64,000 bases of DNA, taken from assembly GCF_016919705.1 (NCBI RefSeq), contig NZ_CP070368.1, forward strand, positions 2,107,952 to 2,171,951, given 5' to 3'. Below, piece after piece: positions 1-9,420 of the stretch. The notes under the pieces are model-generated. The model was not told the DNA's origin. It made no database searches and saw only the letters and a program-made list of their open reading frames with translations. The translations under genes were made by a program, and so were the position numbers. Position 1 is the first letter of the stretch, and the number at the start of each line of letters is the position of its first letter. The DNA is from Paracoccus methylovorus. GTDB lineage: Bacteria; Pseudomonadota; Alphaproteobacteria; Rhodobacterales; Rhodobacteraceae.

Positions 1-1527
1 ACCGGCACCGAAAACCACCGTCTCAAGGATGTTGGGATAGAACTTCAGCTTGTTCTCGACGTATTTGGGCGCGAACATCCGGCCATCGGCCATGCGGCCC
101 ACGTCCTTGGCGCGGTCGATGATGCGCAGATGCCCCGAGTCTTCCTCGAAGAAACCGGCATCGCCCGTCGCCACCCAGCCCTCGGCATCCTTGGTCGAGG
201 CGGTGCTGTCGGGGTTGTTGAAATATTCTACGAAGGTGCCGGGCGAGCGATAGAAGACCTCGCCGTTGTCGGCGATACGCACCTCGACCCCCGGAGAAGG
301 AACGCCCACCGTATCCGAGCGGACCTGCCCGTCCGGCTGCTGGGTGATAAAGACCGAGGCTTCTGTCTGGCCATACAGCTGCTTCAGGTTGATGCCGAGA
401 CTGCGGTAGAAATCAAAGATCTCGGGACCGATCGCCTCGCCTGCCGTATAGCCCACGCGGATGCGCGAATAGCCCAGCGTATTCTTGAGCGGGCCATAGA
501 CCAGAACATTGCCCAGCGCATAGCGCAGCCGGTCCACGGCGCCGACCGGCTTGCCATCCAGAAGCGCGGGACCGATCCGGCGTGCCAGTTCCATGTAATG
601 CGAAAACAACCAGCGTTTGAAACGGCCGGCGTCCTCCATGCGGATCATCACGCTGGTCAGTTGTCCTTCAAAGACGCGGGGCGGGGCAAAGAAATAGGTC
701 GGCCCGATCTCGCGCAGGTCGGTCATCATCGTATGCGCCCCTTCGGGGCAGTTGACGGTGAAGCCAGTCCAATAGGCCTGGCCGATGGAAAAGATGAAAT
801 CGCCGACCCACGCCATCGGCAGATAGGCCAGAACCTCTTCCCGCGCATCCAGCCGGTCAAAGGTGGCGGTGTTCTTGCCGGTTTCGATGATATTACGGTT
901 CGACAGCACCACGCCCTTGGGCTTGCCGGTGGTGCCCGAGGTGTACAGCATCACGCAGGTGTCGTCGTAACCGAGCGAGGCGATGCGCTCGTTCAGCTCG
1001 GATCCCAGCCGCTGCTCGGCCGCGCGACCCTCGGTCTGGACATGAGCCAGCGCGTTCATGTGGGTATGGTCATATTTCCGCATGCCGCGCTTGTCGGTAT
1101 AGATGATATGCTCGACCGAGGGGGCGCGCTCGCCCACCTCAAGAACCTTGTCCACCTGTTCCTGATCGCCGCAGACGACGAAACGCGCTCCGCAATTGTT
1201 CAGCACATAGGCCATCTCGTCGGCCACGGCATCCTGATACAGCGGTACCGGCACCGCGCCGCACATCTGCGCCGCGACCATGGTCCAATAATGCGCCGGA
1301 CGATTTCGGCCGATGACGGCGACGTAATCGCCGCGCTTCAGCCCCAGCACCAGAAAGCCCAGCGCCAGGGCGCGGATCTCATCCGCGGTCTCGGTCCAGG
1401 TCCAGCTTTGCCAGATCCCGAATTCCTTTTCCCGATAGGCGGGCCGATCACCAAAGCGTTCGGCATTACGCGCCAGCAACGCGGGAATCGACTGCAAACC
1501 GGCCTGGGCCGCCTGAGCGTTCTGCAT
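1..1527 (-). CDS. AMP-binding long-chain acyl-CoA synthetase (3' part missing)
   Basis: The reading frame begins with ATG at 1527 behind a strong GGGGAGGA ribosome site and stays open for 509 codons to the window edge, so the C-terminus is missing. The protein has the adenylate-forming P-loop YTSGTTGKPKG and the later motifs YGQTEAS and TGDAGF. This is the ANL superfamily, which activates a carboxylic acid with ATP and loads it onto CoA. The N-terminus (PALLARNAERFGDRPAYREK) fits long-chain or branched acyl-CoA synthetases that often sit in branched-chain ABC transporter operons. The substrate cannot be read from the sequence. It is divergent from the kinase gene at 1641. Confidence 0.88.
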   Translation of the reverse strand, partial: MQNAQAAQAGLQSIPALLARNAERFGDRPAYREKEFGIWQSWTWTETADEIRALALGFLVLGLKRGDYVAVIGRNRPAHYWTMVAAQMCGAVPVPLYQDAVADEMAYVLNNCGARFVVCGDQEQVDKVLEVGERAPSVEHIIYTDKRGMRKYDHTHMNALAHVQTEGRAAEQRLGSELNERIASLGYDDTCVMLYTSGTTGKPKGVVLSNRNIIETGKNTATFDRLDAREEVLAYLPMAWVGDFIFSIGQAYWTGFTVNCPEGAHTMMTDLREIGPTYFFAPPRVFEGQLTSVMIRMEDAGRFKRWLFSHYMELARRIGPALLDGKPVGAVDRLRYALGNVLVYGPLKNTLGYSRIRVGYTAGEAIGPEIFDFYRSLGINLKQLYGQTEASVFITQQPDGQVRSDTVGVPSPGVEVRIADNGEVFYRSPGTFVEYFNNPDSTASTKDAEGWVATGDAGFFEEDSGHLRIIDRAKDVGRMADGRMFAPKYVENKLKFYPNILETVVFGAG

Positions 1528-1640
1528 ATATCCTCCCCTTGCCGTCGAGGCTCCTCTTCCCCTCTGGCAATCGCAGCTTATCGCGGCAATCCTTGCGTCA
1601 GTTTTTCCTGAATCCTACAAATTGTTACAGGTGCTGCGCA

Positions 1641-3521
1641 ATGCCAGGGATGGATATGATTTCCGACGACCGGCACGCCGAGCTGACCCGCTCGGGGCTG
1701 AACCTGATCCAGCAGGCGATCTCGATCTTCGACGCGGATTTGCGGCTCGAGGTTTCCAATCGCCCCTATCAGGCGATGTTCGGCCTGCCGGACAATTTGA
1801 CGCAGGCCGGCGCCACTTTCGAGGATACGATCCGCTATCTGGTCCATCGCGGCGAATACGGCCCCCAGGACGACCCCGAAACCGCGATTCGCGAACGCGT
1901 CGATCAGGCGCGCACCTTCCAGCCGCATTACATGGAGCGTAAGCGCGCCGACGGCCGCTGGATCTCGGTCGAGGGGGCGCCGCTGTCGCAGGGCGGCTGG
2001 ATCGCAGTCTATACCGACATCACCCATATCAAGCGGCAAGAGGCACTGCTGCGCGCCCGCTCGGAAGAGCTGTCCGAACTGGTGCTGGAACATGCCGAGC
2101 GACTGTCGGCCGCCAACCGCGCACTGGCCGCGACCAATGCCGCGCTGGAAGAGGCCAAGCGCGTCCTGACCGAATCCGAGGCACGCACCCGCCATGTCAC
2201 CGCCATGGTCCCGGCCCATATCGCGCATATGGACCGCGACCATCGCTATACTTTTTCGAACAACCAGATTTCGATGGTCTTTCCCGGCTCGAACCCGTCG
2301 ATCATCGGGCGCGAATGCGAAACGGTGCTGGGAACCGAGACATTCGCCCGCATCAGGCCACATATGGACCGCGCCATGGCCGGCCAACCGCAGGTGTTCG
2401 AGATCACGCACCCTCCCTCGGGCCGGCGCATCCGCATCGCACTGACCCCGGACCAGAACGGACGCGGCGTCTATATCCTGTCCACCGACGTGACAGCCGA
2501 GGTGCAGGCGCGCGAGGCCCTGACCCATGCCGCCAAGCGCGCGGTGGCGGCACAGATGACCTCGGGGCTGGCACATGATTTCGGCAATCTCCTGACCATC
2601 ATTCTGGGCCTGCAGGGCCGGCTTGCCCGCGTCGGCCTGCCCCCGGAACAGGCCGAGGACGTGCAGGCCACGTTGGCCGCCGCCCGGCGCGGGGTCCGGC
2701 TGCTGGAGGGGATCTCGGCGCTGACCGGAAAACGCGAACACCAGCCGCAGCCGGTCGAGCCGCGCGCCATGCTGGACGATCTGGCCGCGATGACCCGGCC
2801 GACGCTTGGCACCGGCGTCGTGCTGGACACCCATATCGGCGATTTGCCCCCACGGGTGATGCTCGACCCCGGCGCATTGCAGGACGCCTTGCTCAACCTG
2901 ATCCTGAACGCCCGCGACGCCATGCGCGGTCAGGGGCGCATCAACGTCGATATCCGCGCCGCCGGGCGTTGGCTGGAAATCTCGGTCACCGATACCGGGC
3001 CCGGTTTTTCGGACGAGGCGCTGGCCCGCGCGACCGAACCCTTTTTCACCACGAAAGGCAGCCGGGGCACCGGGCTGGGCCTGTCGATGGCCTATGACCA
3101 GATCAAGCTGTCGGGCGGGACATTGCGAATCGTCAATGTCGCGAGCGGCGGGGCGCGGATCACCATCCGCCTGCCGTTGCGCGCCGCGCGCCCGCATCTG
3201 GTGCTGCTGGTCGAGGACGACGACGCCATCCGCACCCATATCCGCGAGATGCTGACCACGCAGGGCCATTCGGTGATCGAGGCCGGATCGCTGACCGAGG
3301 CGCGCGGCATGACCGACCTGCCGGGCCTGACCATGATCCTGTCCGACCTGCAGCTGGGCGACGGTTCCGGCGTCGATCTGCTGGATTGCGGCCTGCCGGC
3401 GATGCTAATGACCGCACTTCCGTTAGGTGATCCGCGCAGGTCGGGGCTTGACTGTCGCGTCCTGACCAAGCCCTTTGGCGATACCGAACTGGCGGTGACC
3501 ATGGCAGAAACCGATGAATGA
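1641..3521 (+). CDS. PAS hybrid sensor histidine kinase with C-terminal receiver
   Basis: About 626 residues, with no obvious signal peptide or membrane helix, so probably cytosolic. The order is a PAS-7-like domain (about 15-130), a coiled coil with repeated Ala/Glu/Leu (about 135-190), a second PAS domain (to about 290), an H-box LAHDFGN with the phospho-acceptor His near 312, and an HATPase domain with the N-box LNLILNARDAM and G-box TKGSRGTGLGL. A short receiver follows (VEDDDA, LSDLQLGDG, TKPF). ATG 1641 follows CAGGTG; ATG 1650 and 1656 are also possible. It overlaps the downstream regulator gene by 8 bases, so they are surely co-translated partners. The signal is unknown. Confidence 0.85.
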   Translation: MPGMDMISDDRHAELTRSGLNLIQQAISIFDADLRLEVSNRPYQAMFGLPDNLTQAGATFEDTIRYLVHRGEYGPQDDPETAIRERVDQARTFQPHYMERKRADGRWISVEGAPLSQGGWIAVYTDITHIKRQEALLRARSEELSELVLEHAERLSAANRALAATNAALEEAKRVLTESEARTRHVTAMVPAHIAHMDRDHRYTFSNNQISMVFPGSNPSIIGRECETVLGTETFARIRPHMDRAMAGQPQVFEITHPPSGRRIRIALTPDQNGRGVYILSTDVTAEVQAREALTHAAKRAVAAQMTSGLAHDFGNLLTIILGLQGRLARVGLPPEQAEDVQATLAAARRGVRLLEGISALTGKREHQPQPVEPRAMLDDLAAMTRPTLGTGVVLDTHIGDLPPRVMLDPGALQDALLNLILNARDAMRGQGRINVDIRAAGRWLEISVTDTGPGFSDEALARATEPFFTTKGSRGTGLGLSMAYDQIKLSGGTLRIVNVASGGARITIRLPLRAARPHLVLLVEDDDAIRTHIREMLTTQGHSVIEAGSLTEARGMTDLPGLTMILSDLQLGDGSGVDLLDCGLPAMLMTALPLGDPRRSGLDCRVLTKPFGDTELAVTMAETDE

Positions 3522-4215
3522 AGCCCCTTTGATCGCCATCCTCGACGATGAACCCGAAATCCGCCGCCTGCTGTCCTCGGCGCTGGAGGAGGCGGGCTTT
3601 CGCACCGTCAGCTTTGCCCGGGCAACGGAATTCGAGGCCGCGCTGCGCCGCATCCAGCCCGATGCCTGCCTGATCGACCTTGGCCTGCCCGACCGTGACG
3701 GTCTGGCGCTGGTGCACAGGCTGGCCAGCGAATCCGGCGCGGCGATCATCATCATCTCGGGCCGGGCGCAGGTGCAGGACCGGGTGACGGGGCTGGAGCT
3801 TGGCGCCGACGATTACATCATCAAGCCCTTCGAGCCGGCCGAGGTCGTGGCCCGTATCCGCGCCCGCTTACGCAAACCGCAGCGCGACGGCGGCCCCGGC
3901 CGCCAGCAGATCCGCTTTGCCGGCTGGGCGGCAGATTTCGACCGTTACACCCTGACCTCTCCCGAGGGCACTGAAACCCCGATCAGCCATGCCGAGGCCG
4001 AGGTGCTGCGGCTGTTTCTGGACAATCCGCGACGGCTGATTTCCCGCGCGCAGATGCTAGAGACGCTGGGCGGAACGGCGGGCGAAAGCTTTGACCGGGC
4101 AATGGATGTGCGTATCTCGCGCCTGCGCACCAAGCTGGGCGAGGACCCAAAGAACCCGCGCCTTATCAAGACGATCTATGGCGCGGGCTATATCTTTCTG
4201 GCGGAACTGGGCTAG
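3514..4215 (+). CDS. OmpR/PhoB-type response regulator
   Basis: 233 residues. The receiver domain is intact: acidic pair DDE at 11-13, phospho-acceptor Asp55 in LIDLGLPD, Ser/Thr in IIISGR and Lys in IIKPF. A winged-helix DNA-binding domain follows (about 130-230) with RAQMLETL, VRISRLRTKLG and TIYGAGYIF, the usual OmpR/PhoB C-terminus. The start overlaps the end of the hybrid kinase gene in another frame, which implies translational coupling and a cognate pair. The target genes are not evident; aroQ follows 27 bases later but is probably just a neighbour. Confidence 0.9.
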   Translation: MNEAPLIAILDDEPEIRRLLSSALEEAGFRTVSFARATEFEAALRRIQPDACLIDLGLPDRDGLALVHRLASESGAAIIIISGRAQVQDRVTGLELGADDYIIKPFEPAEVVARIRARLRKPQRDGGPGRQQIRFAGWAADFDRYTLTSPEGTETPISHAEAEVLRLFLDNPRRLISRAQMLETLGGTAGESFDRAMDVRISRLRTKLGEDPKNPRLIKTIYGAGYIFLAELG

Positions 4216-4242
4216 ATTGCCCTAACCCTCGCGGAGATTGCC

Positions 4243-4677
4243 ATGCCCACCGTCTATGTCCTGAACGGCCCGAACCTGAACCTGCTGGGCCAACGCCAGC
4301 CCGAAATCTATGGCAGCACCACGCTGGCCGACATCGAACGCGACTGCAAGGCGATGGGGCGGGAACTGGGTCTGGATGTCGCCTTTTTCCAGTCGAACCA
4401 CGAAGGCGCGATCATCGACCTGATCCACGAGGCGCGGCTGAAGGCACAGGCCATCGTCATCAACCCGGCTGCGTTTACCCATACCTCGGTGGCAATCCTT
4501 GACGCTCTGAACACCTTCGACGGCCCGGTGATCGAGGTGCATATCTCGAACGTCCACAAGCGCGAAAGCTTTCGCCACCATTCCTATGTCAGCCTGCGGG
4601 CCGAGGGCGTGATCGCCGGTTTTGGCATCCACGGCTATCTGCTGGCCTTGCGCCACGCGGCAAAACTGGTGGGATAG
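4243..4677 (+). CDS. aroQ: type II 3-dehydroquinate dehydratase
   Basis: 144 residues, the normal length of the small dodecameric type II enzyme. It removes water from 3-dehydroquinate in the shikimate pathway. It shows the family start [19 protein letters not shown] with the catalytic Tyr, [29 protein letters not shown] and the catalytic His region [20 protein letters not shown] 4243 has GGAG ten bases upstream. It lies 27 bases after the response regulator on the same strand and may share its transcript. Confidence 0.96.
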   Translation: MPTVYVLNGPNLNLLGQRQPEIYGSTTLADIERDCKAMGRELGLDVAFFQSNHEGAIIDLIHEARLKAQAIVINPAAFTHTSVAILDALNTFDGPVIEVHISNVHKRESFRHHSYVSLRAEGVIAGFGIHGYLLALRHAAKLVG

Positions 4678-4720
4678 GTCGGACAAATAGCCGAAAGTCA
4701 GGGGAAATGGGTTTGAACCC

Positions 4721-5038
4721 CTAGCTGCCATAGAAACGCCGACGCGCCTCTTGCTCAATGTCGAGCCGCAACTGAAGGTCGGCAAGTTTCTTCATCACCT
4801 GCTTACGTGCTTCCTCGTCGGGTGCGGCATGCAGAATGCGGGTCTGCTCTTCGACAGCTTTGCGCAATTCGATTTCACGCGGCAACGCCCCCGCCTCGGC
4901 CATGATGCGAAAGCCGATGGCATCCGCGCTTCCGTCACCGCCCCTGTCCAGAGGTTTTCCCGCTCCCTTGAGATTGTCGAATTGCCCCTCGGCCTGTGCC
5001 TTCAGAATTTGCCTTTCGGCCATGTCGGAAAACTTCAT
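4721..5038 (-). CDS. DUF1992 (DnaJ homologue C28-like) small protein
   Basis: 105 residues with the DUF1992 pattern: FSDMAERQILKAQAEGQFDNL then GAGKPL near the N-terminus, and a helical charged C-terminal half ending EARRRFYG. Members are found from bacteria to human DNAJC28. Their biochemical role is unclear and the J-domain itself is absent here. ATG 5038 is preferred over ATG 5044 because AAGGAG then has a seven-base spacing. It converges with aroQ; only 43 bases separate the two stop codons. Confidence 0.8.
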   Translation of the reverse strand: MKFSDMAERQILKAQAEGQFDNLKGAGKPLDRGGDGSADAIGFRIMAEAGALPREIELRKAVEEQTRILHAAPDEEARKQVMKKLADLQLRLDIEQEARRRFYGS

Positions 5039-5166
5039 CGTCATTCTCCTTCGTTGTGCCGCGCAGCCGGAAACCCACGCTCGAACATCGCCAGCCCGCC
5101 AAAACCGTCAGAGCGCCGGTAACCGCACGCGCGGCTGGTGGCGGGCTCGACACCTCGGCACCTCTT

Positions 5167-5769
5167 TCAAAACACCCCTCGCCTCGCCAGTTCATCGCCC
5201 AGCGCCTCGGCGCCGGTAAAGTGGATCGCCTCCATCCCCAGCGCGCGAGCACCTTCGACATTGGCGGCGCTGTCATCGATAAAGATACATTCCTCGGCGA
5301 CCAGCCGGTTGCGATCCATCAGCAGTCGATAGATCGCCGGCTCGGGCTTCAGCAGCCCTACCCTCCCAGAAACGAGGATATCGGTGAAAAGCGTGCCCAG
5401 CCGCGGGTGCAGGTCCAGCGCATAGGACCATGTCTCCGCCGCCCAGTTGGTCAGCCCGTAAAGCGGCACATTGCGCGCCACAAGCGCCTCGGCGATCTGC
5501 CAGGTGCCGGGAACCGGCTTTTCAATGGTAACGGGAAAAGCCGCCAGATAGCCGGACAGATGCCGCGCCTCGTCGCCATGGGAGGCGCGGGCGTCGGCAA
5601 GCCCTTGGGCAAAGCTGCGGCCGCCATCCTGCATTCGGTTCCAGCCGGGAAAATCGATCCGGGCCATCCATGCCTCGGCTTCGGCCCGGCCGGTGAACAC
5701 ATCCGCAAAAGCCAACGCCGGGTCCCAGTCGATCAGCACGCCGCCAAGGTCGAAGATCACGTTTTTCAT
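5167..5769 (-). CDS. HAD-superfamily hydrolase (class IA phosphatase/haloacid dehalogenase-like)
   Basis: 200 residues from ATG 5769, which has AAGGG eight bases upstream. Motif I is FDLGGVLIDWD (nucleophile Asp in DLGG), motif II is YGLTNWAAE, motif III contains LLKPEPAIY and motif IV is CIFIDDSAANVEGA. All four catalytic motifs are present, so it is probably an active phosphatase acting on a small phosphorylated metabolite. The sequence does not say which. It stands alone and is divergent from the thiamine riboswitch at 5901. Confidence 0.88.
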   Translation of the reverse strand: MKNVIFDLGGVLIDWDPALAFADVFTGRAEAEAWMARIDFPGWNRMQDGGRSFAQGLADARASHGDEARHLSGYLAAFPVTIEKPVPGTWQIAEALVARNVPLYGLTNWAAETWSYALDLHPRLGTLFTDILVSGRVGLLKPEPAIYRLLMDRNRLVAEECIFIDDSAANVEGARALGMEAIHFTGAEALGDELARRGVF

Positions 5770-5900
5770 CGCACCCTTCCACTTTCGTCCAGCCCAGATC
5801 GGCAGGAATGGGCCGCGCTGTAAAGCCAAAAACCGCACGCCGCCCTGTGCCCTTGCAATGCGGACCCACGGGGCCTAGTGTGGCGCGCAAGACTCATACA

Positions 5901-5985
5901 CTTGGGGAGCCCCGTACGGGGCTGAGAGGTGCCAGGCACCGACCCATCGAACCTGATCCGGGTCATACCGGCGTAGGGAAGGGTA
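5901..5985 (+). promoter_or_regulatory. TPP riboswitch (THI box)
   Basis: Both halves of the thiamine-pyrophosphate aptamer are visible: a G/C stem around CCCCGTACGGGG leading to CTGAGAGG (5922-5929), and the conserved ACCTGATCCGGGTCATACCGGCGTAGGGA read from 5951. It lies 80 bases upstream of thiD on the same strand. In Gram-negatives such elements usually block translation or transcription of thiamine genes when TPP is high. The ten genes 6065-13516 overlap or nearly touch and are probably all under this control. Confidence 0.95.
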
Positions 5986-6064
5986 GAGTGAAGCGGCTCG
6001 CGATCCTTTTGCCGCCACCCGTCCCCCTCGCGTCCGTATGCCCGGCTGAAACGAAAGGCGGGCC

Positions 6065-6892
6065 ATGTCGGGATTGCAGCCCCATCCCATCGCATTGACC
6101 ATTGCCGGCTCGGACAGCGGCGGCGGCGCCGGAATCCAGGCCGATCTGAAAAGCTTTTCGGCGTTGGGTGTTTATGGCGCCTCGGTCATCACGGCGATCA
6201 CCGCGCAGAACACCCGCACGGTCGCGGCCGTCGAAGGCGTATCCCCGGCCATGGTCGCGGCACAGATCGACGCGGTCTTTGGCGACCTTGACGTGCGCGC
6301 GGTCAAGATCGGCATGGTCGGCGGCGCAGATGTGATCGCCATCGTCGCAGACCGGCTGGCGGCATTTCTGGCGGATAACCCCATCCCCGTGGTGCTGGAC
6401 CCGGTGATGGTGGCGAAGTCGGGCGACGCGCTGCTGCCCGACGAAGCCGTGGCGGCCCTGCGCGAACAACTGCTGCCGCTGGCGACGGTGCTGACACCGA
6501 ACCTGCCCGAGGCCGCGCGCCTGCTGGACCGCACATCTGCCGCGACGCTTCAGGACATGCGCGAACAGGGTCAGGCGCTAAGTGCGCTGGGTGCCGCCCA
6601 TGTGCTGATGAAGGGCGGTCACGCCGACAGCGACATCTGCACCGACCTGCTGGTCGGTCCCGAGCCGCTGACCCTGACCGCGCCGCGCCAGCAGACCCGC
6701 AACACCCATGGCACGGGATGCTCGCTGTCCTCGGCCATCGCGGCGGGGCTGGCTCAGGGCATGACGGTGACGCAAGCCGTGACCCGCGCCCATGGCTGGC
6801 TGCAAAAGGCCATCTCCACTGCCGACGAACTGGCCGTGGGGCTGGGCCATGGGCCGGTGCATCATTTCCACGCATTCTGGAGGCAGGCATGA
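6065..6892 (+). CDS. thiD: hydroxymethylpyrimidine / HMP-phosphate kinase
   Basis: 275 residues, the normal length. It phosphorylates HMP and then HMP-P to give HMP-PP, the pyrimidine half of thiamine. It shows [18 protein letters not shown] at the N-terminus and the ribokinase-family [15 protein letters not shown] near the C-terminus, with the catalytic-site Cys. It is the first gene after the TPP riboswitch, and its stop overlaps the thiO start (ATGA at 6889). The two-step kinase allows use of HMP brought in by the ThiXYZ system encoded downstream. Confidence 0.96.
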   Translation: MSGLQPHPIALTIAGSDSGGGAGIQADLKSFSALGVYGASVITAITAQNTRTVAAVEGVSPAMVAAQIDAVFGDLDVRAVKIGMVGGADVIAIVADRLAAFLADNPIPVVLDPVMVAKSGDALLPDEAVAALREQLLPLATVLTPNLPEAARLLDRTSAATLQDMREQGQALSALGAAHVLMKGGHADSDICTDLLVGPEPLTLTAPRQQTRNTHGTGCSLSSAIAAGLAQGMTVTQAVTRAHGWLQKAISTADELAVGLGHGPVHHFHAFWRQA

Positions 6893-7866
6893 GTCGGATC
6901 ACCATTTTGGGCGCCGGGGTGATGGGGCTTTGCATCGCCACCGAACTGGCTGCACGCGGCATTGATCCACGCATCATCGACCCCGCAGGCAAGCCCGGAT
7001 CGCAGGCATGCAGTTGGCGCGCCGGCGGCATGCTCGCCCCCTATTGCGAGGCCGAAAGCGCCGAACCGGTGGTCCTGCGCCTTGGCCTTGACGCCGCCGA
7101 CTGGTGGGAGGCGCATGGCGCCGAGGTCATCCGCCGCGGCACGCTGGTGCTGGCCCCCTCGCGCGACAGGGCCGAGCTTGACCGCTTTGCCCGGCTGACA
7201 CAGGCGCATCAGGCAGTGGACAACGACCAGATCGCCGCGCTGGAGCCAGAACTGGCCGGCCGCTTTACCCGTGGGCTGCATTTCGCCACCGAGGCGCATG
7301 TGAACCCGCGCGCCGCGTTGCTGGCCCTGCGCGACCGGCTGGACCAAAGCGGTATCCGCATCGAGACCGAGGGCACGCCCACCGGCCTTGTCGTCGATGC
7401 GCGCGGCTTTGCCGCCCGCGATGAACTGACCGACCTGCGGGGTGTGCGTGGCGAGATGCTGGTTATCCGCTGCCCCGAGGTTCAACTGACCCGCACCGTT
7501 CGCCTGCTGCATCCGCGCATCCCGCTTTACATCGTGCCGCGCGGCGAGGGGGTTTATATGATCGGCGCCACCATGCTGGAAACGGGCGGCAAATATCGCG
7601 TTACCGCCCGCTCGGCGGTGGAAATGCTGAGCGCGGCCTATGCCCTGCATCCGGGTTTCGCCGAGGCCGAGATCCTGGAACTCGGCTCGGATGCGCGCCC
7701 CGCCTTTCCCGACAACCTGCCGCGCCTGCGCCGGCGTGGCGGCACGCTTTACGCAAACGGCCTTTACCGCCACGGCTATCTTCTGGCCCCCGCCGTGGCC
7801 CGCATGGCCGCCGAATACCTTCTTGATGGCCGGAAACCGGAGTTCATGGATGAAGATCACCCTTAA
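6889..7866 (+). CDS. thiO: glycine oxidase ThiO
   Basis: 325 residues beginning with a Rossmann FAD site (TILGAGVMGLCIATELA). It has the ThiO-type CSWRAGGMLAPYCEAE, and an IPLYIVPRG...IGATMLE region followed by LYRHGYLLAPAVA near the end. ThiO oxidises glycine to the imine used for thiazole synthesis in aerobes. ATG 6889 overlaps the thiD stop. Its own stop lies 17 bases inside thiS, so the two are translationally coupled. Confidence 0.93.
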   Translation: MSRITILGAGVMGLCIATELAARGIDPRIIDPAGKPGSQACSWRAGGMLAPYCEAESAEPVVLRLGLDAADWWEAHGAEVIRRGTLVLAPSRDRAELDRFARLTQAHQAVDNDQIAALEPELAGRFTRGLHFATEAHVNPRAALLALRDRLDQSGIRIETEGTPTGLVVDARGFAARDELTDLRGVRGEMLVIRCPEVQLTRTVRLLHPRIPLYIVPRGEGVYMIGATMLETGGKYRVTARSAVEMLSAAYALHPGFAEAEILELGSDARPAFPDNLPRLRRRGGTLYANGLYRHGYLLAPAVARMAAEYLLDGRKPEFMDEDHP

Positions 7867-8047
7867 CGGAGAGCTGCGCGACCTGACCGGCCCGACCGTG
7901 CAGGACACGCTGAACGAAATCGGACTGGGCGCGGCCAAGGTGGCGACCGCGCTGAACGGCGCCTTTCTGCCCGCCGGCAGCCGCGCAAATACCACGCTGA
8001 CCGATGGCGACACGCTGGAAGTCGTGGCGCCCATGCAAGGGGGCTGA
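7850..8047 (+). CDS. thiS: sulfur carrier protein ThiS
   Basis: 65 residues with the ubiquitin-like pattern MKITLNGE...LNGAFLP...[16 protein letters not shown]. It ends in the required Gly-Gly that is adenylated by ThiF and then carries sulfur as thiocarboxylate to ThiG. ATG 7850 lies inside the end of thiO. Only one base separates its stop from the thiG start codon. Confidence 0.95.
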   Translation: MKITLNGELRDLTGPTVQDTLNEIGLGAAKVATALNGAFLPAGSRANTTLTDGDTLEVVAPMQGG

Positions 8048-8048
8048 A

Positions 8049-8813
8049 ATGCCGGTCTTTTACGGAACCCATATCGAAAGCCCGCTGATGCTGGGCACGG
8101 CGCAATACCCCTCGCCCGCCATCATGGCCGAGGCATTCCGCGCATCATGCGCAGGCATCGCCACCGTCAGCCTGCGGCGCGAGGGCGGGGCCGGACAGGA
8201 TTTCCACCGCCTTATCAAGGAACTGGGTCTGCCCGTCCTGCCCAACACCGCCGGCTGCCATTCTGTGCGCGAGGCGGTAACGACCGCACAGATGGCGCGC
8301 GAACTGTTCGGGACGCCGTGGATCAAGCTGGAGGTCATCCGCGACGACGACACGCTTTGCCCCGACGTGATCGCGCTGGTCGAGGCCGCCCGGATCCTGT
8401 CCGACGACGGCTTTCAGGTCTTTCCCTATTGCACCGAGGATCTGTCCGTCTGCGGCCGGCTGCTGGACGCCGGCTGTCAGGTGCTGATGCCATGGGGCGC
8501 GCCCATCGGCTCGGGCCGGGGGCTGAACAATCCCTATGGCCTGCGCAGCCTGCGGGCGCATTTTCCCAAGGTGCCGTTGGTCGTGGATGCCGGCATCGGA
8601 TTGCCCAGCCATGCGGCGCAGGCGATGGAACTAGGCTACGACGCGGTGCTTTTGAACACCGCCGTCGCCAAGGCCGGCGATCCGGTCACCATGGCGCGCG
8701 CGATGGCGCTGGCGATCACGGCGGGCAAGCTTGCCCATGACGCCAATCCGATCGAAGCCCGCGACATGGCCGCACCATCGACCCCGCTGTTCGGCATGGC
8801 GGTTCTGGATTGA
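8049..8813 (+). CDS. thiG: thiazole synthase ThiG
   Basis: 254 residues. It makes the thiazole phosphate of thiamine from deoxyxylulose 5-phosphate, dehydroglycine and ThiS thiocarboxylate. The Schiff-base lysine lies in [42 protein letters not shown] and [14 protein letters not shown] are family signatures of this TIM barrel. ATG 8049 follows the thiS stop (TGAAATG). Confidence 0.97.
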   Translation: MPVFYGTHIESPLMLGTAQYPSPAIMAEAFRASCAGIATVSLRREGGAGQDFHRLIKELGLPVLPNTAGCHSVREAVTTAQMARELFGTPWIKLEVIRDDDTLCPDVIALVEAARILSDDGFQVFPYCTEDLSVCGRLLDAGCQVLMPWGAPIGSGRGLNNPYGLRSLRAHFPKVPLVVDAGIGLPSHAAQAMELGYDAVLLNTAVAKAGDPVTMARAMALAITAGKLAHDANPIEARDMAAPSTPLFGMAVLD

Positions 8814-8823
8814 GGAGGCTGAC

Positions 8824-9420
8824 ATGAAACTGCCCCGGTTTTATCCGATCTTCGACAGCAGCGACTGGCTGCGCCGCGCCCTGCCCTTGGGCGTGAAACT
8901 GGTGCAGATCCGCATCAAGGACCTGCCGCCCCCCCTGCTTTTGGGCGAATTGGCCCTGTGCCAGGAACTTTGCCGCGAACATGGCGCCACACTGGTCGTC
9001 AACGACCACTGGCGCGCCGCCATCGACCTTGGCTGCGATTTCGTCCATCTGGGACAAGAGGATCTGGACGAAGCCGACATCCCCGCAATCCGCAAGGCCG
9101 GGCTGCGGCTGGGTATCTCGACCCACGACCATGCCGAACTTGACCGCGCGCTGGCGCTCGGCCCCGATTACGTCGCGCTGGGGCCGGTCTGGCCGACGAT
9201 CCTGAAAAAGATGAAATGGGAACAGCAGGGGCTGGACCGGGTGCGGGAATGGCGCCGGCTGGTGGGCGCGACACCGCTGATCGCCATCGGCGGCGTGACC
9301 CCGGAACGCGCGCTCGAGGCGTTCGCGGCCGGTGCCGATACCGCCTCGGCCGTGACCGATATCACGCTGAACCCCGACCCCGAAGGTCGCCTGCACGAAT
9401 GGCTGCGGGTGACGGCATGA
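8824..9420 (+). CDS. thiE: thiamine phosphate synthase
   Basis: 198 residues, slightly short for the family. It joins HMP-PP and thiazole phosphate to thiamine phosphate. VQIRIKD, VVNDHWRAAIDLG, VHLGQEDL, GISTHDHAE and IAIGGVTPE are visible, including phosphate-binding loops. The AGGAGG site at 8813-8818 overlaps the thiG stop. Its own stop overlaps the thiF start. Confidence 0.95.
   Translation: MKLPRFYPIFDSSDWLRRALPLGVKLVQIRIKDLPPPLLLGELALCQELCREHGATLVVNDHWRAAIDLGCDFVHLGQEDLDEADIPAIRKAGLRLGISTHDHAELDRALALGPDYVALGPVWPTILKKMKWEQQGLDRVREWRRLVGATPLIAIGGVTPERALEAFAAGADTASAVTDITLNPDPEGRLHEWLRVTA

Noticed and set aside
130..1611. 493-codon plus-strand open frame
   Set aside because: It lies antisense to the acyl-CoA synthetase, whose conserved motifs are on the minus strand; this is a common effect of high GC content.
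1578..3269. 563-codon minus-strand open frame
   Set aside because: It mirrors the hybrid kinase and has no recognisable domain or start context.
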